Assembly: GCA_958295515.1 (NCBI GenBank)
Contig: CATQGW010000002.1
Coordinates: forward strand, 1 to 64,000
Length of the DNA: 64,000 nt
Direction: 5' to 3'
From: an uncultured Dehalococcoidia bacterium
GTDB taxonomy: Bacteria; Chloroflexota; Dehalococcoidia; Bin125
Part shown: one piece after another, positions 32,952-42,514 of the stretch
Layout of the letters: each line of letters opens with the position of its first letter
Position numbering within the stretch: position 1 is the stretch's first letter
The notes under the pieces: model-generated
Databases searched by the model: none
Seen by the model: only the letters and a program-made list of their open reading frames with translations
Told to the model about the DNA's origin: nothing
Translations under genes and position numbers: made by a program

Positions 32952-34343
32952 ATGGATGATCTGATTTACGCTTCCGCAGCCTCGATCGCTGGCGCGATCC
33001 GCACCGGCGAAGTGTCCGCCCGAGAAGCGGTTGATGCCCACCTGAGCCGCATTGAGGACGTGAACGGCGCGCTCAACGCCGTGGTGCAGCTGTGCGCTGA
33101 GCGCGCGCGCGAAGCGGCCGAAGCGGCGGATGCGGCGGTGGCGCGCGGCGATGAGCTCGGAGCGCTGCATGGCGTCCCGATCACGCTCAAGGACTCGCAC
33201 GACACCGAGGGCGTCGTCACGACGGGCGGCACGTTGGGACGCAAGGACTACGTGCCAGAGGCGGACTCGACAGTGGCGGCGCGGCTGCGCGCGGCGGGTG
33301 CGATCCTGATCGGCAAGACCAACACGCCGGAGCTGACGCTCTCGGGCGAGACCGACAACCTCGTGTACGGACGCAGCAACAATCCGCACCACACGGAGCG
33401 CACGCCGGGCGGTTCGAGCGGCGGGGCGGCGGCGATTGTGGCGGCGGGCGGCTCGCCGCTGGATATGGGCAGCGACACGGGCGGCAGCATTCGGTTGCCC
33501 TCGCATTTCAGCGGGATTTGCGGGCTCAAGCCGACGGCGGGGCGAGTGCCGCGCACGGGGCACATCGTGCCGTGGGGGATGGGCGCGCTCGATGCCTGGA
33601 CGACGATCGGGCCGATGGCGCGGTACGTGGAAGATCTGGCGCTCGCGCTGCCGATTATCAGCGGTCCCGATGGGATCGATCCGGCCGTATTCCCGGTGCC
33701 GCTGCGGGATCACGCTGCGGTGGAACTGAGCGGGCTGCGGATTGCGTACTACGCGGAGATCGACGGCTATCAGCAGCCGACTGAGGACACCCGCGAGACG
33801 CTCGCCGCTGCTGTGACCGCGCTGGCTGAGGTTGTGCGGTCGGTCGAGGAGGATCCGCCGCCGCCGCTCAGCGAGTACGTCGATCTGTGGCCGCGGGTCG
33901 GGGGCGGCGACGGGCGGGCGTGGGTGAACCGCATGCTCCAGCGCTGGGGCACGGAGGAGGTTTCGCCGTTCCTCGAAAAGGGTTTCGCGGAGATCGAGCC
34001 GACCAGTACGGCCGAGTTTACCGAGGCGCTCGAAGCGCAGGATCGCTTCCGCAGCGAGATGTTGGGCTTCATTCAGGATTACGACGCGATTGTCGCGCCG
34101 GTCGCCTCAATGCCTGCGCCCGAGCACGGCGCGACCTATGAGCGCGAGAATCGCAGCATGTTCTACACCGGCCCGTACAACATTACGGGCTGGCCGGGCG
34201 CGGTGGTGCGCTGCGGCACCTCGGCGGACGGCCTGCCGATCGGGGTGCAAATTCTCGCTCATCCGTGGCGCGAGGATGTGGCGCTGGCGCTGGCGGCGGC
34301 GCTGGAATCCGCGCTGGGCGGCTACCAACGCCCGTCGCTGTGA
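32952..34343 (+). CDS. Amidase signature family protein (first of tandem pair)
   Basis: 463 residues. The Ser-cisSer-Lys triad is visible: lysine in PITLKDSHDT, the Gly/Ser-rich TPGGSSGGAAAIVAAGG with cis-serine, and GSDTGGSIRLPSHFSG with the nucleophile serine. These enzymes hydrolyse amides; the family also includes GatA, but no GatB/C genes are nearby, and size and context fit a catabolic amidase. The stop overlaps the start of a close paralogue (GTGA), showing a recent tandem duplication. Confidence 0.92.
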   Translation: MDDLIYASAASIAGAIRTGEVSAREAVDAHLSRIEDVNGALNAVVQLCAERAREAAEAADAAVARGDELGALHGVPITLKDSHDTEGVVTTGGTLGRKDYVPEADSTVAARLRAAGAILIGKTNTPELTLSGETDNLVYGRSNNPHHTERTPGGSSGGAAAIVAAGGSPLDMGSDTGGSIRLPSHFSGICGLKPTAGRVPRTGHIVPWGMGALDAWTTIGPMARYVEDLALALPIISGPDGIDPAVFPVPLRDHAAVELSGLRIAYYAEIDGYQQPTEDTRETLAAAVTALAEVVRSVEEDPPPPLSEYVDLWPRVGGGDGRAWVNRMLQRWGTEEVSPFLEKGFAEIEPTSTAEFTEALEAQDRFRSEMLGFIQDYDAIVAPVASMPAPEHGATYERENRSMFYTGPYNITGWPGAVVRCGTSADGLPIGVQILAHPWREDVALALAAALESALGGYQRPSL

Positions 34344-35785
34344 GCGAACTGATCTACCGCTCGGCGAGCTGGATGGCGGGGGCGGTCCGCGCCGGGGAAG
34401 TCTCGGCGGTTGAGCTGGTTGATGCGCATCTGGAGCGCATCGACGAGGTCAATCCGGCGCTCAATGCGGTGGTCGCGCTCTGCGCCGAGCGGGCGCGCGA
34501 GGAGGCGCGGGCCGCCGATGCGGCGGTCGCGCGGGGCGATGAGCTCGGCGCGCTGCACGGCGTGCCGTTCACGCTGAAGGACTCGCACGACACCGCGGGC
34601 GTGGTCTCGACGGGCGGCACGCTGGGACGCAAGGACTACGTGCCGAAGGCGGACTCGACGGTGGCTGCGCGGCTGCGCGCGGCGGGCGCGATCCTGCTGG
34701 GCAAGACATCGTGCCCCGAGCTGACGCAGGCGACCAATGGCAACGCGATGCACGCGCGCGCGAATAATCCCTGGGACATCGATCGCACGCCGGGCGGGTC
34801 CAGCGGCGCCTGCGCGGCGATTGTGGCGGCGGGCGGGTCGGCGCTCGATTTCGGCAGCGACACCGGCGGCAGCATTCGGGGCCCGGCGCATTTCTGCGGG
34901 ATCGCCGCGCTCAAGCCCACCTCCGGGCGCGTGCCGCGCACGGGGCACATTGTGCCCTGGGGATTGGGCGCGATGGACGGGCTGACGCAGATTGGGCCGA
35001 TGGCGCGGTATGTCGAGGACCTTGCGCTGACGCTGCCGATCATCAGTGGGCCGGACGGCGTGGATCCTGGCATCGCGCCCGTCCCGCTGCGCGATCCTGC
35101 CGAAGTGGATCTGCGCCGTCTGCGGATCGCCTGGTACGCGGAGGCTGAGGGGCATGCGCCGGTGGACGCGCGTGTGCGGGGCGCGGTGGCGGAGGCCGCG
35201 GAGGCGCTGCGCAGGATTGCCGCGTCCGTTGTCGCCGACGCGCCGCCGATGCTGGCGGACTATTTCGAGCTGCGCGAGCGGGTGGACGGTGCGGACGATT
35301 TCCACTGGGTGCGGCGTTTGCTGGAGCGCTACGGCACGCGCGAGATGTCGCCGCAGCTGCGCGGGTTGTGGGCGCAGGCGAAACCCTCGACGCTGGCTGA
35401 TTTCACGCTCGCGCTGGAGCAGCAGGACTGTTTCCGCAGCGGGATGCTGCACTGGATCGGCGATTACGATGCGCTGCTCGCGCCGGTTGCGGTCTCGGCG
35501 GCGTGGCCGCATGAGGATGAACCGTTTGAGGCGGAGCGCGCGTCGGAGTCGCTGCGCGCGAACTACACGGGCGCGTACAACATGGCGGGCTGGCCGGGCA
35601 CGGTGGTGCGCTGCGGAACGTCGCCGGAGGGGTTGCCGATCGGCGTGCAGGTGCTGGCCGCGCCGTGGCGCGAGGATGTGGTGTTGGCGGTGACGGCGGC
35701 GCTCGAAGCGGCGTTTGGGGGCTGGCGGGGCATAGACTCACTCGCGGGAGACTGCTCTGAGGAGCCCGATTTGCGCAACACCTAG
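34340..35785 (+). CDS. Amidase signature family protein (second of tandem pair)
   Basis: 481 residues from GTG 34340, which overlaps the stop of the first amidase. The two share long identical blocks, for example ARGDELGALHGVP and GGTLGRKDYVP. The triad is present (FTLKDSHDT, TPGGSSGACAAIVAAGG, GSDTGGSIRGPAHFCG). Differences in the substrate loop (CPELTQATNGN against TPELTLSGETDN) suggest different amides. Translational coupling keeps both at similar levels. Substrates unknown. Confidence 0.92.
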   Translation: MSELIYRSASWMAGAVRAGEVSAVELVDAHLERIDEVNPALNAVVALCAERAREEARAADAAVARGDELGALHGVPFTLKDSHDTAGVVSTGGTLGRKDYVPKADSTVAARLRAAGAILLGKTSCPELTQATNGNAMHARANNPWDIDRTPGGSSGACAAIVAAGGSALDFGSDTGGSIRGPAHFCGIAALKPTSGRVPRTGHIVPWGLGAMDGLTQIGPMARYVEDLALTLPIISGPDGVDPGIAPVPLRDPAEVDLRRLRIAWYAEAEGHAPVDARVRGAVAEAAEALRRIAASVVADAPPMLADYFELRERVDGADDFHWVRRLLERYGTREMSPQLRGLWAQAKPSTLADFTLALEQQDCFRSGMLHWIGDYDALLAPVAVSAAWPHEDEPFEAERASESLRANYTGAYNMAGWPGTVVRCGTSPEGLPIGVQVLAAPWREDVVLAVTAALEAAFGGWRGIDSLAGDCSEEPDLRNT

Positions 35786-35812
35786 CCCACAGTGCCCACC
35801 GGGAGCATGCCT

Positions 35813-36790
35813 TCACACTCCAACAGCGCTGATCGCGATACTCACAATGATCAACGCGCCAAGGATCCACGCCCAGCGCGTCCGCCAGCGCGTCGGGACC
35901 TTCTCGAAAGCGTCGAAGCTCGCAAGCCCGAGTGCGAACATCGCACACAGTAGCCAGACCCCAATTGCGATCGCAGTCCCATCAGACGCAACATCCGGAT
36001 CGTTGGGATCAGTACCACCGATCGCGATCACAACGATTAGCTGAGCGATGCATACGACAAGAGCAGCACCGATACGCACGGCCAGTCGGCGCAATATCCG
36101 CCATGCACGTCGTTCCGGTTGACGCTCTTCAGGACGCGGCGCAACCGGCTGATCGAGTGGTTGCGGGGGACTCTCACTGCGTTGAGCTTCACGCTGCTCG
36201 CGCGTTGCTCGCTCTGTGCGTTCTCGCTCCTCGCGGCGGCGTCGCTCACGTTCGGCGTTGCGACGCCGCTCTCGCTCCGCGCGCTCATGCCGAGCACGTT
36301 CCTTGCGAAGTTCGAGCTCTTCAAGCGCTACTGCGGCGAACCATTGGTGCATGCTTCGTTCTTGAAACGACGCGGCGTCTTCCGCCAAGATGCGTAGCTC
36401 CAGCACGAACGTTTGGAGCCGGTCATCTGTCCAGACTCGGAGTTTGGCCTGGACCTCGCGCATGTACTCTTGCCACTCCTGCTGCTCTGCGTTCGCTCGT
36501 TCCCAGCGCGAGCGTATGTCGCGGAATTCGTCGTGCTCTCCGTCGTTGCCGGCACTGTTTCGCTTGGGACGGAGAGAAGCATCGTACTCCTGTCGTTTCT
36601 GCGGATCACGAAGGACGCCGTAGGCGGCATTGATTTCAGCCATGCGGCTACCGGCAGACGGATCGCTCCTGTTGCGATCTGGGTGGTGTGCGAGCGTAAG
36701 GCGCTGGAAGGCACGTCGGATATCGGTGCCTGACGCTTCTTGCGCTACACCGAGAACATCGTAGTAGGTGAGCCGTTCGCGCTCCACCAT
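35813..36790 (-). CDS. J-domain protein with C-terminal membrane helices
   Basis: 325 residues. The N-terminal J domain (YYDVLGVAQEASGTDIRRAF, with the HPD triad in LAHHPDRN) stimulates an Hsp70 ATPase. The middle is a long Arg/Glu charged coiled coil, and about three membrane helices end the protein (IGAALVVCIAQLIVVIAIGG and following). It starts inside the stop codon of the dnaK-like gene, so the two are a dedicated membrane-tethered chaperone pair rather than the housekeeping DnaK/DnaJ. Codon choice is less GC-biased than in the neighbours, a hint of transfer. Confidence 0.85.
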   Translation of the reverse strand: MVERERLTYYDVLGVAQEASGTDIRRAFQRLTLAHHPDRNRSDPSAGSRMAEINAAYGVLRDPQKRQEYDASLRPKRNSAGNDGEHDEFRDIRSRWERANAEQQEWQEYMREVQAKLRVWTDDRLQTFVLELRILAEDAASFQERSMHQWFAAVALEELELRKERARHERAERERRRNAERERRRREERERTERATREQREAQRSESPPQPLDQPVAPRPEERQPERRAWRILRRLAVRIGAALVVCIAQLIVVIAIGGTDPNDPDVASDGTAIAIGVWLLCAMFALGLASFDAFEKVPTRWRTRWAWILGALIIVSIAISAVGV

Positions 36791-38397
36791 CAGTCGATCT
36801 CGCGTTGCTCGCGTTCTTGCAGCTCGAACCGTTCGACACGCTCCCTGGACTCGTCGATCTGCTGCATGCTAAGATCGTTGTTAGTGTTGACTGTGACCTT
36901 GTTCTCGGCGCCAGTGTCCACATCGCGTGCGCTCGCATGGACGATCCCGTCCGCATCAATATCAAAGGTAACCTCGATCGTCGGTTCTCCTTTCTTGGCC
37001 AGACGGATCCCATCCAACGTGAATCCACCCAGCAGTTTGTTATCTTTCGCCAGTTCGCCTTCACCCTGCAGGATGTTGACGTCCACGCTGCGTTGGAAGT
37101 CGGCAACGGTCGACCAGTACGATGTTGCCGACGTCGGTATCGCTGTGTTACGCGGAATGATGGATATGGCGCGTCCCTGGTAGTCCTCTGAGCTCAGAGT
37201 CATCGGAGTCACGTCCACGAGGACCTTTTGAAGCTCTTCGCCGTCGAGCGTGGCCGCCTGGAGGGCCGCTCCGAGAGCGACTGCCTCGTCGGGGTTGATG
37301 CCGCGCAATGGCTCTTGTCCGAAGAACTCGCCCACACGACGCTGTACGGCAGGCATACGCGTCTGTCCACCGACCAGCAGCACGCGGGTAATGTCTTCGG
37401 GCGCGAGCTGTGCATCATCCAAGGCGCGCGTACACGCTGCCAGCGTGCTTTCAACAAGGTCTCCCGTCAGCTCTTCAAACTCATCCCTGGAAATCGTCGC
37501 CAACAGGTTGAGTGGTCCGGATATATCGGCGGCGATGAACGGAAGGTTGACTGTCGCAGACTTCAGCGTGCTGAGATCATGCTTCGCCTGCACGACAGCG
37601 TCCTTGATGCGCTGTACAGCAGACGGTATCTCACGCAGGTTTACGCTGTGTTCAGCACGAAAGCCGTCAACGAGCTTGCTGATGATTCGGTCATCGAAGT
37701 CGTCACCGCCGAGGAACGTATCGCCGTTGGTCGCCAGCACCTCGATCATGTCTGCGTGGATATCGACGATCGAGATGTCGAAGGTGCCGCCGCCAAGATC
37801 ATATACTGCGACGATCTGCGGCTGATCACTTGCTGACGAGGCAGCGTGGTCGCCGTGGCCGTAAGCCAGCGCTGCGGCTGTCGGCTCGTTGATGATTCGT
37901 TCGACCTGTAGGCCCGCGATCTCGCCGGCATCTTTGGTGGCGTTGCGCTGCCCGTCGTCGAAGTACGCGGGGACAGTGATCACGGCTCCCGTGACTTCGT
38001 CGTTAAGATACGCCTCAGCGTCCGTCTTTAGCCGCGCCAAGATCATCGCCGCGATCTCGGGGGGTGAGATCGGCTTGCTTGCCATCTCGACCCACGCTGC
38101 GTCGTTGTCAGCGCGAACCAGAGAGTAAGGCAGCTTCTCTCGCAGCTTGACGATCTTCGGATCATCGTAGCGTTGACCCATGAGATGTTTCACGCTGTAG
38201 ACGGTGTTGCCCGGGTTGAGAATCGCTTGATTGCGCGCTTGGATGCCGACCAAACGCTCGCCGCTTGAGCTGACTGCGACGACCGACGGCGTCGTGCGGT
38301 GTCCTTCGGCGTTGACGATGACAGTGGGAGTGCCGCCCTCCAGGATGGCGACGCTCGAGTTCGTCGTGCCCAAGTCAATGCCGACAACGCGCCCCAT
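36790..38397 (-). CDS. DnaK-like Hsp70 chaperone, short form
   Basis: 535 residues against about 610-640 for standard DnaK. The ATPase domain is complete (GIDLGTTNSSVAILEGG, VPAYFDDGQRNATKDAG, VYDLGGGTFDISI, LLVGGQTRMPAVQ). The substrate-binding beta domain is present (GEGELAKDNKLLGGFTLDGI) but the protein ends soon after ERFELQEREQ, so most of the alpha-helical lid is missing. It overlaps the J-domain gene, its likely private partner. The region is visibly less GC-rich and uses more A/T-ending codons than its surroundings, suggesting horizontal acquisition. Confidence 0.9.
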   Translation of the reverse strand: MGRVVGIDLGTTNSSVAILEGGTPTVIVNAEGHRTTPSVVAVSSSGERLVGIQARNQAILNPGNTVYSVKHLMGQRYDDPKIVKLREKLPYSLVRADNDAAWVEMASKPISPPEIAAMILARLKTDAEAYLNDEVTGAVITVPAYFDDGQRNATKDAGEIAGLQVERIINEPTAAALAYGHGDHAASSASDQPQIVAVYDLGGGTFDISIVDIHADMIEVLATNGDTFLGGDDFDDRIISKLVDGFRAEHSVNLREIPSAVQRIKDAVVQAKHDLSTLKSATVNLPFIAADISGPLNLLATISRDEFEELTGDLVESTLAACTRALDDAQLAPEDITRVLLVGGQTRMPAVQRRVGEFFGQEPLRGINPDEAVALGAALQAATLDGEELQKVLVDVTPMTLSSEDYQGRAISIIPRNTAIPTSATSYWSTVADFQRSVDVNILQGEGELAKDNKLLGGFTLDGIRLAKKGEPTIEVTFDIDADGIVHASARDVDTGAENKVTVNTNNDLSMQQIDESRERVERFELQEREQREID

Positions 38398-38459
38398 GTC
38401 CGTCGCCCTTCCCCGCGCGCCGCCAAGCGCAGCTAAGGGGAGGGTACCCGCCCGCGTGG

Positions 38460-38807
38460 TTGCCTGCAACGCGGGACGGTGGGGGTGAACGGCTGGCGCT
38501 GTCGGTGCAGCGCGACGAGGAGTGGCCGCTGTTGGCGCGGGCGATCGGGCGCGTTGATCTGGGGGAGGACGGGGGGCTGGCCGGGCTGGCCGGGCTGGCG
38601 GGTCGGCGGCGCCGGTGCTGGCGAACTGGCAGGTGCTGGCGGATCCGCATCTGTTTCGGCGGGGGTTTCTATGTGTCCATTGAGCATCCGGTGGTGGGGG
38701 TGTCGGAGGAGCGGATTGCGGGACTGTACGCGGCGGGGGTGACGTCGGACGCGCCGACGGTGCCGGTGTTGATTGCGCGTTCGGGCTCTTTGGCGTCGGA
38801 CGACTGA
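38460..38807 (+). pseudogene. Remnant of a CaiB/BaiF CoA-transferase gene (3' part)
   Basis: Across at least two frames the sequence reads family fragments: ERLALSVQRDEEWPLLARAI, then LANWQVLADPHLFRRG, then GGFYVSIEHPVVGVSEERI and AGLYAAGV. DPHL-RRGF-V-EHPVVG is characteristic of the last third of CaiB/BaiF proteins. The reading frame is broken around 38600-38660 and no upstream two thirds exist. It is therefore a decayed copy, lying next to the acquired dnaK-dnaJ segment. Confidence 0.65.
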
Positions 38808-39069
38808 TTGCGGGGGCGAAGACGCCGAGGTGCCGCCCGACGATGGCGGCGGCCTGGTAGCGGATGCCGTCGGATTGGGCGGTCTGGGCGAGCTGGGTGA
38901 GTTGGGGGAGGAAGCGGTCGAGTCCGAGGGGTTGGCTGAGCATTTTGAGGGACTGGAGGCGGAGGTATTCGGAGTGGGAGTGTTCGGCGAGGTCCAGGAG
39001 GACGGCGAGGATTTGTTGGATGTAGAGCAGGCGGGTGTGCTCGGGGATGGTTTGTTGGGGGTGCATGGG
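38800..39069 (-). other. Possible small helical protein (uncertain coding)
   Basis: From ATG 39069 the minus strand encodes plausible helices (EHTRLLYIQQILAVLLDLAE, SEYLRLQSLKMLSQPLGL, RFLPQLTQLAQTAQSDGI), resembling a short HEAT-like repeat pair. The frame has no stop and runs, through a Pro-rich stretch antisense to the CoA-transferase remnant, into the dnaK frame. A separate short protein whose stop was lost, or a remnant, is more likely than a true fusion, because dnaK has its own canonical start. Confidence 0.3.
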
Positions 39070-39164
39070 GGGATGGTAGCAGAACGGGTGTGCGGTTGGC
39101 AAGTTTTGGGGTGGGGTGGTGGTTGCCAGGCTTGGAGTGGACGGTGCTTGGTGCTGGTCACGGC

Positions 39165-39432
39165 GAGATACCCGCGGCGGGGCGCGGGTATGACGGATCT
39201 TTTTTGCGGGTGTGGCGGAAGTGGGGGCGGGTGGGAGTGTTGTGGCGGGGCTTGGGAGGTTGCGCGGGGGAGATTCCCGCTCGGGGGCGGGAATGACGGA
39301 GAGTGGGGGCGGGAATGACGGAAGGTGGGGGCGGGAGTGGCGGAGGTGGTGGTGGGCGTGCGGGGGGCTTGTGGTGGATGGGGGTTGGTGCTGGTGGCGG
39401 CGAGATACCCGCGGCGGGGCGCGGGTATGACG
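39165..39432. repeat. Palindromic repeat cluster in a divergent gap
   Basis: Three palindromes occur: ATACCCGCG-type at 39168-39191 and 39405-39428 (loop GCGGGG in place of GCAAG) and ATTCCC-N10-GGGAAT at 39273-39294, each followed by GACGG. Loose copies of GGGAATGACGG lie between them. The 500-base gap 39070-39568 has no gene besides these. Confidence 0.75.
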
Positions 39433-39568
39433 GATCTTTTTGCGGGTGTGACGGAGAGGAAGGGCGTGGGTGTGACGGAGGAGAGGAGCGCGAGGGGGGT
39501 GTCGCGGGTAGGTGGGGGGTGCGGGTAGGCTTTGGTGGTGGGTGCATGGACGTTGGGAGCGGATTTAG

Positions 39569-41021
39569 GTGACTGCTTTGACTCGTTGGCAGGCTGATGC
39601 GCAGGAGGCGCTGCGGGTGGCCTTTGCGCCGCGCTCGGTGGCGATTGCGGGCGTCTCGGCCTCGAATGTGGGCTGGGGCGGCGGGGCAGTCGTTTTTGCG
39701 GGGGGTGCGCAACCTCGACCGCGTGGAGCGGGTGTACTGCGTCAATCCGAAGGGCGGGGAGCTCGACGACGGCACGCCGCTTTATCACTCGCTGGCGGAG
39801 ATTCCGGACGATGTGGACTATGTGATTTCGGCGGTGCCCGCGTCGGCGATTCTCGGCCTGATCGACGATGTGGTGGCGAAGGGCGTGCGCGCGATTCACC
39901 TCTTCACGGCGGGCTTCTCGGAGACCGGCAGCGGGGAGCGGGCGGAGCTTGAGCGCGAGGCGCTGCGGCGTCTGCGCGAGGGCGGCGTGCGGCTGATTGG
40001 GCCGAACTGCATGGGGATTCACTCCACGCGGGGCGGCGTTTCGTTCATGGAGTCGGCGTCGCGCGTGGCGGGGCGGGTGGGGATGCTCTCGCAGAGCGGG
40101 ATGAATGCGAGCGAGGCGCTGAGCCGGGGGCAGCCGCGCGGGGTGCGCTTTTCGAATGTGGCTTCGTTCGGCAACGCCGCCGACCTCAACGAGGCTGATT
40201 TTCTGCAATTCCTCGCCGACGACCCCGATACCGATGTCGTGCTGGCCTACCTGGAGGGGATCCGCGACGGGCAGCGCTTTCTGCAGGTGGCGAAGTCGAT
40301 GGCGGGGCGGCGTCCGCTGGCGGTGCTGAAGGGCGGATTGACGGAGGCCGGCGGTCGGGCGGCGAACTCGCACACCGGATCGCTGGCGGGCTCGGCGCAA
40401 ATCTGGCGGGCCGTGCAGCGGCAGGCGGGTTTCATGCCGGCCGAGAGCGTTGATGAGCTGCTGGACATCGCGGTGACGATTGAGCGGATGCCCGAGATCG
40501 CGGGGCCGCGCGCGGCGGTGTTGGGCGGGGGCGGGGGCGTCTCGGTGCTGGCGGCCGACATCTGCGACCGCGCGGGCATTCCGGTGCCGTGGTTCGGCGA
40601 GCGCACGCAGGAGCGGCTGCGCGGCTTTACGCCGCTGGCCGGCACCTCGGTGCGCAACCCGCTCGACGCCGGCTTCATGTTCGAGGGCGAGCATCTGGAG
40701 GCGGCGCTGACCGCCGTTGCGGAGGATGAGTCGATCGACTGGATGATGGTGCATACGGGCACGGACTCCGGCTTTCGCGGGGGCGACCGCGGTAATTTTG
40801 AGGAGCGCTTCGCCGCGAAGCTTGGCGAGTTGGCGCCGAAGCTGGCGCGTCCGCTTGCGGTGGTGATCCGTCCGCCGTCCAGCGCGAGCGGTTTCCAGAG
40901 TGGGCTGGCGTTGCAGCAGCGGCTGAATGAGGCGGGAATCGCGTGTTACGGGTCGCTGGAGGCGTGCGTCACGGCGGTGCGGCGATACCTTGACTGGCAG
41001 ACGCACCCGGCCAGGACATAA
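39569..41021 (+). CDS. CoA-binding / acyl-CoA synthetase (ADP-forming) alpha-type protein, frameshifted near the 5' end
   Basis: From GTG 39569 the frame begins RVAFAPRSVAIAGVSASNVG and, after an extra G in the run 39683-39686, continues in the next frame (QSFLRGVRNLDRVERVYCVN, PKGGELDDGTPLYHSLAEIP). With the base removed the product is about 483 residues. It has a Rossmann CoA-binding domain and succinyl-CoA-ligase-like domains (LIGPNCMGIHSTRGG, GMLSQSGMNASEA, KGGLTEAGGRAANSHTGSLAG, which includes the phosphorylated-histidine loop). The ATP-grasp part is absent and must be a separate subunit. Real mutation or sequence error cannot be told apart. Confidence 0.8.
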
Positions 41022-41029
41022 CGCGGGGA

Positions 41030-41347
41030 GTGGCGACCGTGCAGCTGCGTCTCGAACATCTGCCGATCACGCCGCGGGCGCGGATTCTGAGCGCGACGGA
41101 CGATGAGGTGCGGCTGGCGGTGGACGGTTTGGTCTGCAATATCTGCGCGGGGCGCGTGCAGGCGGCGCTGGCGCGGCTGCCGGGCGTGGCTGCGGCCGAG
41201 TGCTCGCTGGAGAGCGGCGAGGCGCGGGTGCGGCTTGCCGATCCGCGGGCGGAGGTGGACTGGATTGGAGCGGTCGAGTCGACTGTGATTCTGCCGCGCG
41301 TGCGGCGCTGGCTGACATGGGTGTGGGACGGGGTGCGCCGTGGCTAG
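41030..41347 (+). CDS. HMA-like (heavy-metal-associated) small protein
   Basis: 105 residues from GTG 41030. The central segment LAVDGLVCNICAGRVQAALA followed by RLPGVAAAECSLESGEARV is an HMA-type fold with metal motif C-x2-C (CNIC), as in copper chaperones and P-type ATPase domains. A Trp/Arg-rich tail follows (RRWLTWVWDGVRR). It overlaps the endonuclease IV gene by 8 bases, although no functional link is known. It might sequester Cu(I) or Zn(II). Confidence 0.7.
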   Translation: MATVQLRLEHLPITPRARILSATDDEVRLAVDGLVCNICAGRVQAALARLPGVAAAECSLESGEARVRLADPRAEVDWIGAVESTVILPRVRRWLTWVWDGVRRG

Positions 41348-42239
41348 GCGTCGTTCGCCCGCCGTGGGCGCGCATGTTTCGGCGGCCGGCGGGTTGTACA
41401 AGGCGGTGGGGCGGGCGCAGGAGCTTGAGGCGGAGGCGATCCAGATTTTCGGGGCGGCGCCGCAGATGTGGCGGCGCAAGCAGCACAGCGAGGAGGAGAT
41501 CGCCCGCTTCCGCGAGGCAGCCGCCGACGCGCGGCTCGGCCCGGTTTTCATTCACGCCGTGTACCTGATCAATCTGGCCAGCCCCAACCCTGAGTTGTTG
41601 GAGAAGAGTGTGGACGCGCTGACGGCGGAGTTGCGGCTGGGGTCGCAGATTGGGGCGGCGGGGGTGATCGTTCATGTCGGCAGCCATATGGGCGCGGGCT
41701 TCGAGCCGCAGCTGCCGCAGATGGTGGATGCGATGCGCCGCTGTCTCGACGACTCGCCGGAGGACATTCTGCTCTGCCTGGAGAACAACGCGGGCGCGGG
41801 GCGCAGCGTCGGTTCGACGTTCGAGGAGCTGTCGGCGATGGTCGGCGGCGCGGCCAGCGAGCGCGTGCGGCTGTGCCTCGACACCTGCCACCTGCATGCG
41901 GCGGGGTACGACGTGTCTACGGAGCGCGGGCTGCGCGAGGTGGTTGCGGCGTACCGCGCGGAGTTCAGCGATGATCAGCTGGCGGCGGTGCATGCGAACG
42001 ACTCGAAGACAGAGTTGGGATCGGGCAAGGATCGGCACGAGAATCTTGGGCACGGCTCGATCGGCTTGCCCGCCTTTCGCCGGATGGTGCGCAACCGTCT
42101 GCTGCGTAGGGCGGCGTGGCTGCTGGAGGTACCCGGTTATGAGACGGACGGGCCGGGCAGGCCCGATGTGGAGATGCTGCGGGCGCTGCGCGATGAGTCG
42201 GAATTGCCTGCGGCGCCGCCGCTTGAGACCGGCGTGTAG
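41340..42239 (+). CDS. nfo: Endonuclease IV (AP endonuclease, Nfo)
   Basis: 299 residues. The TIM-barrel starts VGAHVSAAGGLYKAVGRAQE and carries the zinc ligands in the family patterns VHVGSH, LENNAGAG, CLDTCHLHAAGYD, and HANDSKTELGSGKDRHENLG followed by GHGSIG. It cuts DNA 5' to abasic sites in base-excision repair and acts in the cytoplasm. GTG 41340 overlaps the HMA-like gene. Motifs are complete and length is normal. Confidence 0.95.
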   Translation: MARRRSPAVGAHVSAAGGLYKAVGRAQELEAEAIQIFGAAPQMWRRKQHSEEEIARFREAAADARLGPVFIHAVYLINLASPNPELLEKSVDALTAELRLGSQIGAAGVIVHVGSHMGAGFEPQLPQMVDAMRRCLDDSPEDILLCLENNAGAGRSVGSTFEELSAMVGGAASERVRLCLDTCHLHAAGYDVSTERGLREVVAAYRAEFSDDQLAAVHANDSKTELGSGKDRHENLGHGSIGLPAFRRMVRNRLLRRAAWLLEVPGYETDGPGRPDVEMLRALRDESELPAAPPLETGV

Positions 42240-42312
42240 CTCGCCTCTCAAAATGGGAGCGACAGCGGTGGTTGGACGGGGTGCCGGTGCTCCCGTTTGC
42301 CGCCCATCCGTC

Positions 42313-42436
42313 ATACCCGCGCTTGCCGCGGGTATCTCGCTGAGTCTGGCGCGAATGTTGGTGCGGCACACGGCGAGATTGCCGCGGCGGGGCGCGGGTA
42401 TGACGGGGGTGGAACGCACGGCGAGATTGCCGCGCT
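42313..42436. repeat. Palindromic repeats, one inverted
   Basis: An ATACCCGCG-type palindrome at 42313-42335 lies in the opposite orientation to most others in the window (its GACGG flank is on the minus strand). Two degenerate copies follow (GATTGCCGCGGCGGGGCGCG near 42378-42405, and a half copy near 42423-42436). No gene is seen in the 275-base gap before the leader at 42515. Confidence 0.7.
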
Positions 42437-42514
42437 GCACCGCGTGGTGTAGACTGACTGAGCCGTCAAAGGATTTGGCGGGATCCGGCGCTTGGTACCG
42501 AGGAGAGTCAACCC

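Noticed and set aside
32952-35785. GatA subunits of tRNA amidotransferase
   Set aside because: No gatB or gatC nearby, two tandem copies, and catabolic neighbours; generic amidases fit better.
36790-39102. DnaK with a 230-residue N-terminal extension
   Set aside because: The canonical start MGRVVGIDLGTTNS at 38397 is intact; the upstream part is Pro-rich and antisense to a pseudogene, so read-through is accidental.
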